Positions 32,812 to 41,948 are shown, counted from the first letter of the stretch. The stretch: 64,000 nucleotides of DNA from Pseudarthrobacter sp. NS4 (GCF_024758005.1 NZ_CP103288.1:1860001-1924000), one strand, 5' to 3'. Notes: generated by a model from the sequence alone, not told the origin. Numbers and translations: made by a program.

Positions 32812-34080
32812 ATGCTGGCCGAATCCCAGGATGAGGAGCAGATCATTGCCAGGGTCGCGGCCCTGGATATAGGCAAAGCCGAACTCGTGTGTTGTGTCCG
32901 GGTCCCGGCGGTCGGGAACCCGCAGAAGCGGTTACAGGAGGTGTCCACGCATTCGACCATGAGCCGATCCCTGGGGGAACTGGCCAACCATCTGGTCGAT
33001 CTCCGGATCGAGCGGGTGGTGATGGAGGCAACCTCCGATTACTGGAAGCCGGTGTTCTATCTCCTCGAGGCTCACGGGCTCGAACCGTGGCTGGTCAACG
33101 CGCGCGACGTTAGGCATCTGCCGGGACGTCCCAAAACCGACGTGCTCGACTCGGTCTGGCTGTGCAAAGTCGCCGAACGGCAGATGCTGCGGCCCAGTTT
33201 TGTCCCGCCCGCCCCGATCCGGCGGCTGCGGGACCTGACCCGGTACCGGATTGACCTCGTCGGGGCGCGGACGGCAGAAAAGAACCGGGTCGAAAAACTC
33301 CTTGAGGACGCGTGCATCAAACTCTCCGTCGTGGCTTCGGATATTTTCGGGGTGTCCGGCCGGGAGATGATGGCGGCGCTCATCGCCGGCGAACGGAATC
33401 CGAAAGTGCTCGCCCAGTTGGCGCGGGCAAGCATGCGGAAGAAGATCAGCGAACTCGAGGAGGCGTTCAGCGGCCACTTTGATGACCACCACCGCTTCCT
33501 GCTGGCACGGATGCTGGCCAGGATCGACGGGATCGATGCCGATATCACGGCGGTCGATGAACAGATCGAGGTGCAACTGGCCCCTTTCGCGGGGGCGGCG
33601 GAGCATCTGGATGAGATCCCGGGCATCGGCCCCGTCGCCGCCGCCATTATCCTGGCCGAAATCGGGGCCGACATGACCCGGTTCCCAACCGCGGGGCACC
33701 TCTGTTCCTGGTCGAAGTTCTCTCCAGGCATCAATTCCTCCGCCGGGAAGACTAAGGGCAACGGCTCGACCGGGCATGGCAACCGCTATCTCGCCCGGGT
33801 CCTGGGAGAGGCAGCCGTCGTGGCCGGAAAGACAGATACGTTCCTGGGCGAACGCTACCGAAGGATCGCCCGGCGACGAGGCAGGAAACGCGCCATAGTC
33901 GCCATCGGACGTTCCATCCTCGTCATCGTCTGGCACCTGCTGCAGGATCCCAATGTACGTTTCCGCGACCTCGGCGCCGATCACTTCAGCCGCCACACCA
34001 ACCCCGATACCAGCAAACGCAACCACGTCCGCCAACTCGAAGCCCTCGGCTACACCGTCACCCTGACCCGGGCAGCCTAA
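32812..34080 (+). CDS. IS110-family transposase (DEDD type), copy 1
   Basis: The 422-residue protein has the IS110 layout: an N-terminal RuvC-like DEDD domain (VAALDIGKAELVCCVRVP, VMEATSDYWKPVFYLLE, RPKTDVLDSVWL) and a C-terminal domain with IPGIGPVAAAIILAEIGAD, the transposase_20 helix-hairpin motif, and GNGSTGHGNRYLARVLGEAA. IS110 elements lack inverted repeats and use a structured bridge RNA from a non-coding end; the 238-base gap upstream or the short gap downstream could hold it. Element ends could not be set. Confidence 0.92.
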   Translation: MLAESQDEEQIIARVAALDIGKAELVCCVRVPAVGNPQKRLQEVSTHSTMSRSLGELANHLVDLRIERVVMEATSDYWKPVFYLLEAHGLEPWLVNARDVRHLPGRPKTDVLDSVWLCKVAERQMLRPSFVPPAPIRRLRDLTRYRIDLVGARTAEKNRVEKLLEDACIKLSVVASDIFGVSGREMMAALIAGERNPKVLAQLARASMRKKISELEEAFSGHFDDHHRFLLARMLARIDGIDADITAVDEQIEVQLAPFAGAAEHLDEIPGIGPVAAAIILAEIGADMTRFPTAGHLCSWSKFSPGINSSAGKTKGNGSTGHGNRYLARVLGEAAVVAGKTDTFLGERYRRIARRRGRKRAIVAIGRSILVIVWHLLQDPNVRFRDLGADHFSRHTNPDTSKRNHVRQLEALGYTVTLTRAA

Positions 34081-34178
34081 GTTCCAATCTTCAGGACTCG
34101 CCGACGGCTCTACTTTGCCCCGGACACCCACACCCGCGCCAACCACAGGCGCCGCATCTCATTTTCGGACTAGACGGT

Positions 34179-34445
34179 TCACGGGGCCGTCAGATGTGGG
34201 ATCCGACAACCACGGGTTGGCTGCGCGGACAGGGCGGCCAGATGCTCCGCTGTAGTGTCCAGCACCCGGGACCTGCGGCAATTGGAGCAGAGGACGGCCA
34301 CCACGAGAGCGCCTGCCTGTCGCCCAGGAACGGTCGGCGATGCAACCTCGAGGTGCAGGTCGGTGTCACATGTTGGGCACCAGGGGCGTTTTCCCCGTGG
34401 CTGATGCGTGTCCCGTGGAAAGTAACTGCTTGACGTTGTGGTCAT
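34179..34445 (-). CDS. Small zinc-ribbon-like protein
   Basis: From ATG 34445 the 88-residue protein has two CxxC-type pairs (WCPTCDTDLHLEVA, then LCSNCRRSRVLDTTAEHL), a treble-clef or zinc-ribbon pattern. The N-terminus is Thr/Ser-rich. Its function is unknown. It follows the small gene at 34454 on the same strand with an 8-base gap to this start, so they are probably co-transcribed. Confidence 0.55.
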   Translation of the reverse strand: MTTTSSSYFPRDTHQPRGKRPWCPTCDTDLHLEVASPTVPGRQAGALVVAVLCSNCRRSRVLDTTAEHLAALSAQPTRGCRIPHLTAP

Positions 34446-34453
34446 GTTGAGGT

Positions 34454-34723
34454 TCATACCAAGGCCGGGTTGCTGGTCAGGATGTAGTTTGCGGCCGCCG
34501 GCCCCTTCATGCGCAGGCCATGTCCGGAACCGACGCGATGTCTCATTGCGGCCCAGAAGGTGTGCTCTGTCCGTGGGGTGTTATGGGACACGCTGCACCA
34601 GCTGGTGTAGAGGCCGTAGAAGGAGTCCCCGTCCAGAGTCGAGTCTGACTCCTGTTCACGGTAGGTGGCTTCCTGGAGGAACTGGTCGAACTGTGAGTAC
34701 GCGATGATGGCTCTTTTCAACAA
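34454..34723 (-). CDS. Small protein resembling a primase C-terminal domain
   Basis: The 89-residue product (TTG start) has FDQFLQEATYRE then LYTSWCSVSHNTPRTEHTFWA, the LYxxYxxWC...PxS...F pattern seen in C-terminal winged-helix regions of phage/plasmid D5-type primases and in small stand-alone actinobacterial proteins. It could be a decayed fragment of a mobile-element primase or a small DNA-binding protein. The exact start is uncertain (two consecutive TTG codons). Confidence 0.55.
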   Translation of the reverse strand: MLKRAIIAYSQFDQFLQEATYREQESDSTLDGDSFYGLYTSWCSVSHNTPRTEHTFWAAMRHRVGSGHGLRMKGPAAANYILTSNPALV

Positions 34724-34916
34724 GGTGCGGTGGTCCGTTTGGCTATAGCGGTCTCAAAACTTAGCGCCCTGCACAAGGACGCTAAGCGGAACTGCGGGAT
34801 CATCGTTCGCCGGAGAAACACAAGGTGGGGCAGAGTCAGCTGCTTCCCGGCACGGGGGGAAGAGCGTGTGTCAGGCGTGGTTGTTATGGATTCGGTTGCC
34901 GGCCATTGCCAGGCCG

Positions 34917-35555
34917 CTACCGGCCATTAGTGGCGAGGCCCCCGTGGTCGGAAATGAGGGAAACGGCCATACGTTTGGCCAAGATGGCTGCCTCCCTGTC
35001 TCCTTCGACCGCTGAGATAATGGAGCCCTTCGTCAGGATGTGGCAGGACCGGGCGAAAACGTCCGGTTGGTCGAAACCCGCCTCCTCGGCGAGAGTTTGC
35101 ATGAAGGCTCTTACTTGGGCCAGATAGCTGATGGATGCCTCTCCCAGGGGATGGGTGGGGCCCATTTCCAGCATGGTGCTCACGAACGCGCAGGCCTGAA
35201 AGTCATCCCGGCGGAACCACCCGTCCAGAACATCGAAGATGGCCAGTAACTGGGCTGTTGGGTCCTCGGACCTTTTTCTGCATTCAGCGATGATCTGCTC
35301 AACAGTGAGGTTCTGATGGCAGCGTTCCAGGAAAGCGAGGACCAGCTCATCCTTGGAGGCGAAGTGTCCATAGAACGTGGCCTTGGCAACCCCTGCGCGC
35401 AAAATCAGGTCATTTATCCCGACAGCGCGGATGCCCCGCTGCCCGAACAATTCGAAAGCGGCCACCATGATGCGCTCCCGCGCGCCAACTGGAGACGGCC
35501 GTGAAGGGGCAGAAGTGTCAAGCGGGTCAGCTAAAGGGCTTCGAGAATGTTCCAT
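34917..35555 (-). CDS. TetR/AcrR-family transcriptional regulator
   Basis: From ATG 35555 the protein has 212 residues. The N-terminal helix-turn-helix is clear: ARERIMVAAFELFGQRGIRA, GINDLILRAGVAKATFYGHF and ASKDELVLAF. The C-terminal ligand domain has TMLEMGPTHPLGEASI. A palindromic gaccggtc lies just upstream, suggesting autoregulation. No obvious target gene is divergent from it; the nearest plus-strand region is empty. Confidence 0.9.
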   Translation of the reverse strand: MEHSRSPLADPLDTSAPSRPSPVGARERIMVAAFELFGQRGIRAVGINDLILRAGVAKATFYGHFASKDELVLAFLERCHQNLTVEQIIAECRKRSEDPTAQLLAIFDVLDGWFRRDDFQACAFVSTMLEMGPTHPLGEASISYLAQVRAFMQTLAEEAGFDQPDVFARSCHILTKGSIISAVEGDREAAILAKRMAVSLISDHGGLATNGR

Positions 35556-35583
35556 CACTGCAGACACTACACTCAATCAGACA

Positions 35584-35591
35584 GACCGGTC
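35584..35591. promoter_or_regulatory. Candidate TetR operator
   Basis: Perfect palindrome gaccggtc within agacagaccggtcagtac, 29 bases upstream of the tetR-type start. GACCGGTC-like cores are common TetR operators; the assignment is by position only. Confidence 0.4.
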
Positions 35592-35906
35592 AGTACGCTT
35601 TGAGGTAGGGGCAGGAAAACCAGCCTGCATCCGCAACCTAATCGCCGTCGCCGGCCTCTCCATCCTGTGGATTTGATCGTTTTTTGACGGCAGTCTGTGA
35701 TGCTTGTCGCCTCAGGGTGGGTGCCATTGGGGTAATCCTTTAGCGGTCGTGACGTCTATAAAACGTTGCTCGGGACATTCCGAGATCGCGTGCAACCTGC
35801 GCAGCGGGTTTCGTCGCCTTCTACCAGGCGCACTCCCCACCCCGTCTGGGTGCGGTCTTGAAAGGGGGGAGCTTCTGGGCGCCGCAGTTCCAACGGTGAA
35901 GTAGAC
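35592..35906. other. Intergenic, no supported gene
   Basis: Plus-strand frames here have no family similarity. If the TetR regulator once controlled a divergent gene, it is missing. Confidence 0.4.
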
Positions 35907-36320
35907 CTACCGCTTGAAATCTTCTGATCCGTAGGGGCTGAGGCTGTCGATGGTCTGCCTGCTGCATTTGATGGCTGGCTTCAAAAATGTCACTGCCAGC
36001 CGTGGCAGCACAGCCGTCACGTCGGAGCGGGTGGCTTCGCTACGCAGTTCGGCTTCCAAATCCATGGCCAGAGCGGCCAGCCGCTCGGCACCCACCATCT
36101 GGGCGGATGTTTTCAAGCTCAGCGCCGCATCGACCGCTCCTTGAAGGTCTCCGGTGGTTAGCGCCAGCCGCAGCCGCTCGTGTCTGTGTGGCAGGAAGTT
36201 GAGGAAGTTTGCAACAAAGATCCGGGTGTATCCGTCCCCGTCGTGGTTTAGTTCTTCTTTAAGCCGGTCGAGCACGGACTGGTCCACCAACGGCTGCGTT
36301 GCATCGCCAGGGTGAGTCAC
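35907..36320 (-). CDS. Hpt-like protein lacking the phosphoacceptor histidine
   Basis: The 137-residue protein (GTG start) has the four-helix outline of histidine phosphotransfer domains: VLDRLKEELNHDG, a helix with LRLALTTGDLQGAVDAALSL, KTSAQMVGAERLAALAMDLE. In true Hpt domains the central motif is HxLKGxxxxxGA; here it reads LSLKTSAQMVGA, so Leu replaces His and phosphotransfer is not expected. It may be a degenerate binding version. A decayed paralogue is at 53060. Confidence 0.75.
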   Translation of the reverse strand: MTHPGDATQPLVDQSVLDRLKEELNHDGDGYTRIFVANFLNFLPHRHERLRLALTTGDLQGAVDAALSLKTSAQMVGAERLAALAMDLEAELRSEATRSDVTAVLPRLAVTFLKPAIKCSRQTIDSLSPYGSEDFKR

Positions 36321-36601
36321 GGCCGTCCTTTCCCGCTGGGCCGTCCGCTCACTGAGTTGGGCGTTGGTGCGGTTATGCGTCCTTCCCTAACTTAGGTGGG
36401 AGTTATTTGGTCCAGGCTTATTGGAAAAAGAATTGGAGAATTCTTGAGCAAGCGGGGCTCTTTTGCCTTGGGGGCCATGAAGGTTGGCCATCATCAGGGT
36501 CAAGCGATCTCCGAAGCTGGCGATCCAGGCCCCGCGGCGTTGGGAACTGCCGCTGCTTCTCCATTGCAACCCGACTGAACGCATTATCTGAAGGTCGGCG
36601 C

Positions 36602-37096
36602 TCACTCCGACCTTCTCATGTGTGGACCGGACCGTTCCTGCGAGTTGGTCAACCGATTCCAGTGATGCAGCAGCTCTGGTCGTGGTTTCTGGGCGATCAG
36701 CATGTCCGCTTCCGTCCGTGCCTTAGAAAGGGCATCGGCCCATTCGCGCCTAATCTCCCGCTCCCCGCGTGCCTCGATCGCTGCCCGCTGTGTGGATCTG
36801 ATGTCGACGGCGACCCTTCCCTCAGCCGTCGTGGCCTGTCGCAGTTGCAGATAGAAATCCTGCAGTTTTCGGGCTCTGTCAACGGAAACATAAACTTCCG
36901 CAGGAACGATAATTCCCGTCGAGCAAGTTGTACCGTGCGCCAGCGCCAACGGAAGCGTGTTGCCATCCCAGCGCCGCGTTGAGGGGAGCCAGGACAACCC
37001 GGCGAGATCTAAACCCATTTCCACAGCCTCGAAGCACACCACTGCGGCAAGGTCGATCCACCGGATCGGCCTTTCAGGGCAGACGAGATAGGTCAT
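36602..37096 (-). CDS. Hypothetical protein, 164 residues
   Basis: I do not recognise this protein. It begins MTYLVCPERPIRWIDLAAV, has a hydrophobic but probably soluble N-terminal half, and a charged helical C-terminal half (EARGEREIRREWADALSKAR). There is no signal peptide. It is isolated on the minus strand between other accessory genes. Confidence 0.55.
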   Translation of the reverse strand: MTYLVCPERPIRWIDLAAVVCFEAVEMGLDLAGLSWLPSTRRWDGNTLPLALAHGTTCSTGIIVPAEVYVSVDRARKLQDFYLQLRQATTAEGRVAVDIRSTQRAAIEARGEREIRREWADALSKARTEADMLIAQKPRPELLHHWNRLTNSQERSGPHMRRSE

Positions 37097-37248
37097 AGGC
37101 TGGGCCTTCCTCTAACCGTTATCAGGCTAGAACTCTCCGGGTTTTTGGGCCAGCACTCGGTGAGCATCGCCTTTTGTAGCGGTGTGGAGACACTCACTCC
37201 TCGGGTTCAGGAACGTCTAAGGCGTTTTGGACCGAAAGCCACGGTTGC

Positions 37249-37272
37249 TGTACCGGAACCTGCTCCGGTACA
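37249..37272. promoter_or_regulatory. 24-base palindrome in an empty 430-base region
   Basis: The arms tgtaccgga (37249-37257) and tccggtaca (37264-37272) are perfect complements around a 6-base spacer. The whole stretch 37097-37526 has no supported gene; the palindrome lies about 255 bases before the ferritin-like start and could be an operator. No regulator can be assigned. Confidence 0.45.
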
Positions 37273-37526
37273 GACTGGGCGGCCTGCGGTAAGGAAAGTG
37301 GTGGTGGATTGGCGGGCTGCGGGTCAGGCATCGGATGGGGGAATAGTGGACTGCAGTTCTTTTTCGGGAGTTCGGCTTGGGCTCTTTCCTCGTCGTGGTC
37401 CGGGCGGGTACTGTGACGGTTATCATGGCCGGCCTGGCCGTGGCGACGAGGGTGTCGCAGCGCTGGGGTGCGCTAAAGGATTAGGTCCTGCCCCCGCCAT
37501 TTCATTTGAATGGCAGGAAAACAAGA

Positions 37527-38452
37527 ATGTTTGAGCAGAAATTCATTACCAATGCAATGGCCCGGAGCGCGGAAGACGGCGTTGACCGCCGCCGGCTGTT
37601 TCGAGCCGCCGGTGCAGCAGGGATCGGCGGCACGGTGGCGTTGCTATCGGCCACGTCGGCAACCGCTGATGACGATGATGATGGGCCCAGCGATTCAGCG
37701 ATCCTGAACTTCGCGCTGAACCTGGAATACCTTGAGGCCGAGTTTTACCTGCGGGCAGTGACGGGCGCAGGTCTGGCCGACAGCCTCACGGACGGCAGGG
37801 CAAGAAAGGCGGAGTAACCGGCGGCAGTAAGGTCCCGTTTTCACCCGGCAGCCTGATCCAAAAGTACGCGGTGGAGATCGCCGCCGATGAAGAGGCCCAT
37901 GTCCGGTTCCTCCGCAGTGCCCTGGGCAAGGCCGCGGTGGCACGACCGAAGATCGACCTTGAGGCCAGTTTCACCGCCGCCGCCGTCGCCGCCGGACTCA
38001 TCAAGGCGGGCCAGACGTTCAATCCGTTCGCGGACGAAACCAGTTTCCTGCTTGGGGCATTCATTTTTGAAGACGTCGGCGTCACCGCCTATAAGGGTGC
38101 CGCCCCGTTTATCGACAACAAGACCTATCTCGAGGCGGCCGCCGGCATCCTTGCCGTGGAGGCTTACCATGCGGGCATCATCAGAACCACCATGTACGCC
38201 CGGGACCTGCAGGCACCGGCGCAGGCCATCTCGGACGCCCGCGACAGCCTGGACGGCAAAACAGACCTCGACCAGGGCATCGGAACAGCCGAGGCAGCCA
38301 ACCTGGTGCCGGCCGACACCAACGCTCTCGCGTTCAGCCGTACCCCGGCGCAGGTCCTGAACATCGTCTACCTGACCGCGGAATCAGACAGGTTCGGCGG
38401 GTTCTTCCCTAAAGGCGTCAACGGAAAGATCTACAGGAGCAGCGGCAAATAA
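37527..38452 (+). pseudogene. Tat-exported ferritin-like protein, frameshifted
   Basis: The frame from ATG 37527 ([10 protein letters not shown]) carries a twin-arginine signal ([16 protein letters not shown], then an SATSATA cleavage region) and the first ferritin-like helix ([20 protein letters not shown]) before stopping at 37817. The rest continues in another frame ([17 protein letters not shown] onward; EIAADEEAHVRFLRSALG; AVEAYHAGIIR) to 38452. A single-base loss near 37790-37800 explains it. The fold is the Ferritin_2 type with Glu/His iron ligands. Undisrupted, it would be an exported metal or oxidative-stress protein. Confidence 0.85.
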
Positions 38453-38514
38453 AAGGGGGGGGGCAGCCACCCCGACTGGGACAAGAGAAGGACGCCGCGT
38501 GCGGTAGGCGCCGT

Positions 38515-38550
38515 TTCCCTCCTCTGCTGCCCGCTGGGCAGAGGAGGGAA
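38515..38550 (+). terminator. Hairpin after the ferritin-like gene
   Basis: Left arm 38515-38532 and right arm 38536-38550 pair over 15 bases with a 3-base bulge and a gct loop. The U-tract is weak (tcctt), so this is a moderate terminator candidate. Confidence 0.55.
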
Positions 38551-38715
38551 TCCTTCCGCCTGTCCACTCACGTTCGCCGTCAAGCTAGGCCGCATGCCCG
38601 AACGGTCCGGGCGTTCTCCATATGGGAGACACTGTTCTTCTTTTGACCTGCGTCGTACTCTTAGCGGGATCCTCAGGCCTTGTATTTGGGTAACGGGAAG
38701 GGTGGAACTAAAGGG

Positions 38716-38985
38716 ATGACACTCGCAGAAGAGTGGGACCGGCTTGATTCAGAGACGCGGCAGTGGCTTTTGGATAATCCGGGATGCGTGATGGTGCCGC
38801 GTACTGTCAGTGCCAGGATCAAGCAAAGTGCTGCAGGGCATATTGACGTTGATGCGCACGGCCAGATGCTGCTTTCCCGTGAGGATCTGGATTTCCTCCG
38901 CGAGAAAGGCACGGGTCTCGGTACACGCGACATCAGCGGGGAAGTGCAGTTCTTTGATGCAACGCAGCCCCGAAAGCGCGAATAA
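38716..38985 (+). CDS. Small hypothetical protein, 89 residues
   Basis: ATG 38716 gives MTLAEEWDRLDSETRQWLLD, then PGCVMVPRTVSARIKQSAAG and a closing segment LSREDLDFLREKG. The sequence reads as a compact mixed alpha/beta protein without signal or membrane segment. I do not recognise a family with a known role. Composition and codon use match chromosomal genes, so it is probably real. Confidence 0.6.
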   Translation: MTLAEEWDRLDSETRQWLLDNPGCVMVPRTVSARIKQSAAGHIDVDAHGQMLLSREDLDFLREKGTGLGTRDISGEVQFFDATQPRKRE

Positions 38986-39080
38986 GCCGCAGCTTTGCGG
39001 GACAGTGCTGTGGTCGTCCTGGTCACTTGCCGGATGCGAGGGTATCGCCTTTTTTCGGCTGGCCCGGGGTGAGCGACGTT

Positions 39081-39623
39081 CTAGCGGTTGCTCAGGCATT
39101 TTTCTGTGAGCAGCCTCAGGCTTGCGGAAGAAGCTGCCAACATTATGGTCCCTTTATCGGTACTGATCGTTATGACCCGACGCCCTGGGAAGGTAAACCA
39201 GTTGGCCTTTACCGGCTGGCCGATCAGTCGCAGCCCTGAGTAGCTTTCGATGTGTCCAAGTCCGTTCGGCTCGGTCATGGCTTGAAAGAGGAGCCGGCCG
39301 GGTTCTGCTTTCACGTATCCTCTTGCCCACTGCCGCTTGAGCGTTGATTCACTTCCTCGAAGGGCGCATTGGAAAAGACCCTGTTCGGTGTCCCGGGCGA
39401 CGCGTCGTCTTTGCATGGAAATGACCGGCAGCGAGATCAGCGCCGTCAGGGCGATGGTGGCCGGAATAAGAATGGCCAGCGCCGGCCAATGTCCCACGAT
39501 GGCACTCAAGGGAGGAAACGCGAACAGCAGGATTACCGCCGCCGGAAGGACATGCAGGCTACCCAAGTCGTAGACCTTTTCCACCCAGCTTCGGGGCGCC
39601 GGCTTCAGGTTCACTTCTCTCAT
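39081..39623 (-). CDS. Membrane protein with DUF2550-like domain
   Basis: From ATG 39623 the product is 180 residues. Two adjacent membrane helices (about residues 22-40 and 45-66) are followed by a soluble domain: FQCALRGSESTLKRQWARGY, then AEPGRLLFQAM and VITISTDKGTIML. That arrangement, short hydrophobic N-terminus plus a WxxGYxxxxPxxLxF domain, resembles actinobacterial DUF2550 proteins; the assignment is tentative. The function is unknown. Confidence 0.55.
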   Translation of the reverse strand: MREVNLKPAPRSWVEKVYDLGSLHVLPAAVILLFAFPPLSAIVGHWPALAILIPATIALTALISLPVISMQRRRVARDTEQGLFQCALRGSESTLKRQWARGYVKAEPGRLLFQAMTEPNGLGHIESYSGLRLIGQPVKANWFTFPGRRVITISTDKGTIMLAASSASLRLLTEKCLSNR

Positions 39624-39647
39624 CGGCAGTCTTTGACCTTCCTGCAC

Positions 39648-40183
39648 ATATGCCTACGCTACGCCCTTACCGCGGCGCGCTCTTGAAACGAGAAGGTGCG
39701 GCTTCTGTTACCGCTATCCCTGTCAGGAATGACACGGGAAGGAGCAGGACGCTGCACGCGGTAGTCATCCTCATCTCCTCTCCAGCCCCTCAGATACAGA
39801 CGCTCAGGCATCCTTTCTATGGCGTTCGTAACCGCGGGCCTTGCGGATGTTCCCGCTCGGCACGAGGGGCCTCAGAAGGCAAGCTCGTGCAGGAGTTGGA
39901 CGAAGATGTCCGGGCATTGTTCCAAGGCGTTGGGAGCAGGACAAAAAAGGGATTTTTCTTGCTTCGACTGTGACAACTTCCCATGTTCTTTGTCATTTGC
40001 TGAAGACTTCATTGACGTTTCTGTGGTTTTCGGCTGGTTCCCGGGATACGTTCGGGGGGATGTGAAGTGCTTTCCCCTTTTTGAACAGTACGGAGCTAAA
40101 AACGTGAATACCCCCAAAACTGAAATAGATTCCGTTATTGGTCTGGTGGGCCTGCGGGCTCAACCTTGCAGGTAAACGCGGCA
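39648..40183. other. Long intergenic region ahead of the sigma-factor gene
   Basis: No supported gene. It is more AT-rich near 39940-40140 and should contain the sigK-like promoter; I could not settle on specific -35/-10 boxes. Confidence 0.4.
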
Positions 40184-40768
40184 ATGGCCGCAATTGGGGG
40201 CAGCATTGTGGCTGGCCCGGATCCGCTGCTGGGGCTTCTGAACAGGGTCGACAAGGGTGACGTGGACGCTTTCAGGGACTTGTATTCGCGCGCCGCCCGA
40301 CGTTTGTTCGGCCTTGCGATGAAGGTGGTCCAAAGGCCGGAGCTGGCCGAGGAGGTCGTGCAGGAAGTCTTCGTCCAGGTGTGGTCATCGGCGGGCCGGT
40401 TTGATCCTTCCCGGGGTGAGCCGCTGGTGTGGCTGTTCACGATGACCCACCGCCGTGCGGTCGAGGTTGTCCGGCGGGAGCAGGCCTGTCTTGAGCGTGA
40501 TTCCCGGCATCACCGCGAGACAACGGCGCTGGGCCAGTATTCTGTCGAAGAGCTGATTCTGCGCAGGGTGGAGGATGAGAAAATTCGCGCCAGCCTGTCC
40601 ACGCTAAGTCGCGCCCAGTCCGAAGCGATCACCCTCGCATATTTGGACGGGCAGACGTACGCGGAGGTGGCAGGCACCCTGAACCTGAGTCTGCCGGCGG
40701 TCAAGTCCCGCATCCGTGACGGCTTCCGCAACATGCGCCAGTGCCTGGGCCGGGAAGGTGCCGGATAA
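40184..40768 (+). CDS. sigK: SigK-like ECF sigma factor
   Basis: From ATG 40184 (a TTG lies 6 codons upstream) the product is 194 residues. Region 2: DAFRDLYSRAARRLFGLAM, ELAEEVVQEVFVQVWSSAGR, WLFTMTHRRAVEVVRREQ. Region 4: LSRAQSEAITLAYLDGQTYA and LPAVKSRIRDGFRNMRQ. The similarity is to actinobacterial SigK/SigL-type ECF factors. No anti-sigma (RskA-type) gene follows; instead it converges on a minus-strand envelope cluster (41241 back to 44503) that is a plausible regulon, by position only. Confidence 0.85.
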   Translation: MAAIGGSIVAGPDPLLGLLNRVDKGDVDAFRDLYSRAARRLFGLAMKVVQRPELAEEVVQEVFVQVWSSAGRFDPSRGEPLVWLFTMTHRRAVEVVRREQACLERDSRHHRETTALGQYSVEELILRRVEDEKIRASLSTLSRAQSEAITLAYLDGQTYAEVAGTLNLSLPAVKSRIRDGFRNMRQCLGREGAG

Positions 40769-40797
40769 GAGTAACCGTGCTGGGCATCCCCAGGGCG

Positions 40798-41241
40798 TTA
40801 TTTCACCGTGAGGGTGCCTTTCATGTTGCCGTGGAAGTTGCAGTGGTAGGGGTACGTCCCGGGCTCGGTGGGGGCGGTGAAGGTGCCGGTGCCGACTTGG
40901 ATGTTGGCGTCGAACGCGTTGCCGGTGTCAGCGGTGATGGTGTGCGCCTCAGCGTCTTCGTTGATGACGGTGATCTCTGCTCCGGGGCTCGCCGTTTCCG
41001 CTCCCTGGTATTTGAAGCCCTTGATCAGAATTTCCGCCGCGGCCGCCGCAGATGTTGAGCCCGTACCGGAAGCTGTAGGAGCAGGTTCTGTGGTGGCGGC
41101 AGGAGCTGAGGGGAATTGTTCGGTCAGTGTGGGGGCCGCTGTGGTGCCGGACCCGGACATGCCCCCGCAGCCGGACAGGGCCAGCACCACTGCTGCTGCC
41201 GCTAGTCCAAGCGCGCTGCCGGTTCTTTTGCTTGCCTTCAT
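40798..41241 (-). CDS. Cupredoxin lipoprotein (type 1 copper)
   Basis: The 147-residue protein has a lipoprotein signal with lipobox LSGC (Cys25), a Ser/Thr/Ala/Pro linker, and a C-terminal cupredoxin domain. The type 1 copper ligands are visible: His100 (AEAHTIT) and Cys134, His137, Met140 in YHCNFHGNMKG. It is thus a membrane-tethered electron carrier or copper-binding protein on the outer face. It is the last gene of the minus-strand envelope cluster and has a sister at 44111. Confidence 0.9.
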   Translation of the reverse strand: MKASKRTGSALGLAAAAVVLALSGCGGMSGSGTTAAPTLTEQFPSAPAATTEPAPTASGTGSTSAAAAAEILIKGFKYQGAETASPGAEITVINEDAEAHTITADTGNAFDANIQVGTGTFTAPTEPGTYPYHCNFHGNMKGTLTVK

Positions 41242-41297
41242 GAGTAAACCTTTCAGTGGGATCCGCCAGGGCGGTTCCTTGGTTGTGCAGAAACTGC

Positions 41298-41948
41298 TCA
41301 GGGGTGTTCGATCCAGCAGGCGAGGATGGTGGTGGAGAGCTGGTAGGCCAGGGCGTTCCTGGTGATGTTGTCCGGTCCCAAAGTGGCAGGCAGGTCTGTG
41401 GCGTCCACGTGGAGGATGAAGCTGTCCTTTTGGAACACCGCTGATCCGTCGGTGGTTTCGTAGGCGGGGAAGCCGAGGTTCGCGAGGCCTTCGATGGGTG
41501 TGGCGTCTTTTGCGAGGGCCTGCATCGCATCGAAGTAGGTCAGTGCCGTGGCCTTGTCCTTGGCTTCCTTGACGGAGATGACCAGGTCCCCTTCGTCCAG
41601 GTGGTACGTGCAGGTGAACGTGCTGTCCGCCCAGTCGTTGATGGTGTGCGGGTCCTGCTCAAGGTCCAGGATTGACGTGAGGCGGTCCTTGGGCTGGTCA
41701 CCGCAGACCATCTTGGCAGCCTCGCTGGGCCCATTGGTCTTGGCGGCAGGGGATGATGATCCGCCGTGGTGCCCGCCCCCGTGACTGTCCGTGGGCCCGG
41801 CCTCGGGTGAAGCAGCTGAAGGTGCCCGTGTCGGGAGATTCGATGGTGCGGTGACGGATCCGGCCGCTGTGGCGCAGCCGGAGAGCAGTAGGGCGGCCAT
41901 GGCCAGTGAGGCCATTACGGGCTTGTGCTGTTTCATCGCTCTTTCCAT
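41298..41948 (-). CDS. Lipoprotein of unknown function
   Basis: I use ATG 41948 (216 residues); ATG 41936 is also possible. A lipobox LLSGC (Cys25) is followed by a His/Gly-rich linker (DSHGGGHHGG), a possible metal-binding stretch. The globular part contains two Cys (MVCGDQPKDR and FTCTYHLDEGDL) likely to form a disulfide, ending ILACWIEHP. It resembles secreted actinobacterial lipoproteins of unknown role. It lies between the sortase and a cupredoxin on the same strand. Confidence 0.7.
   Translation of the reverse strand: MERAMKQHKPVMASLAMAALLLSGCATAAGSVTAPSNLPTRAPSAASPEAGPTDSHGGGHHGGSSSPAAKTNGPSEAAKMVCGDQPKDRLTSILDLEQDPHTINDWADSTFTCTYHLDEGDLVISVKEAKDKATALTYFDAMQALAKDATPIEGLANLGFPAYETTDGSAVFQKDSFILHVDATDLPATLGPDNITRNALAYQLSTTILACWIEHP

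Noticed and set aside
37145..37534. A 129-residue plus-strand frame before the ferritin-like gene
   Set aside because: No RBS, no similarity, and it contains the 24-base palindrome, which suggests non-coding regulatory sequence.
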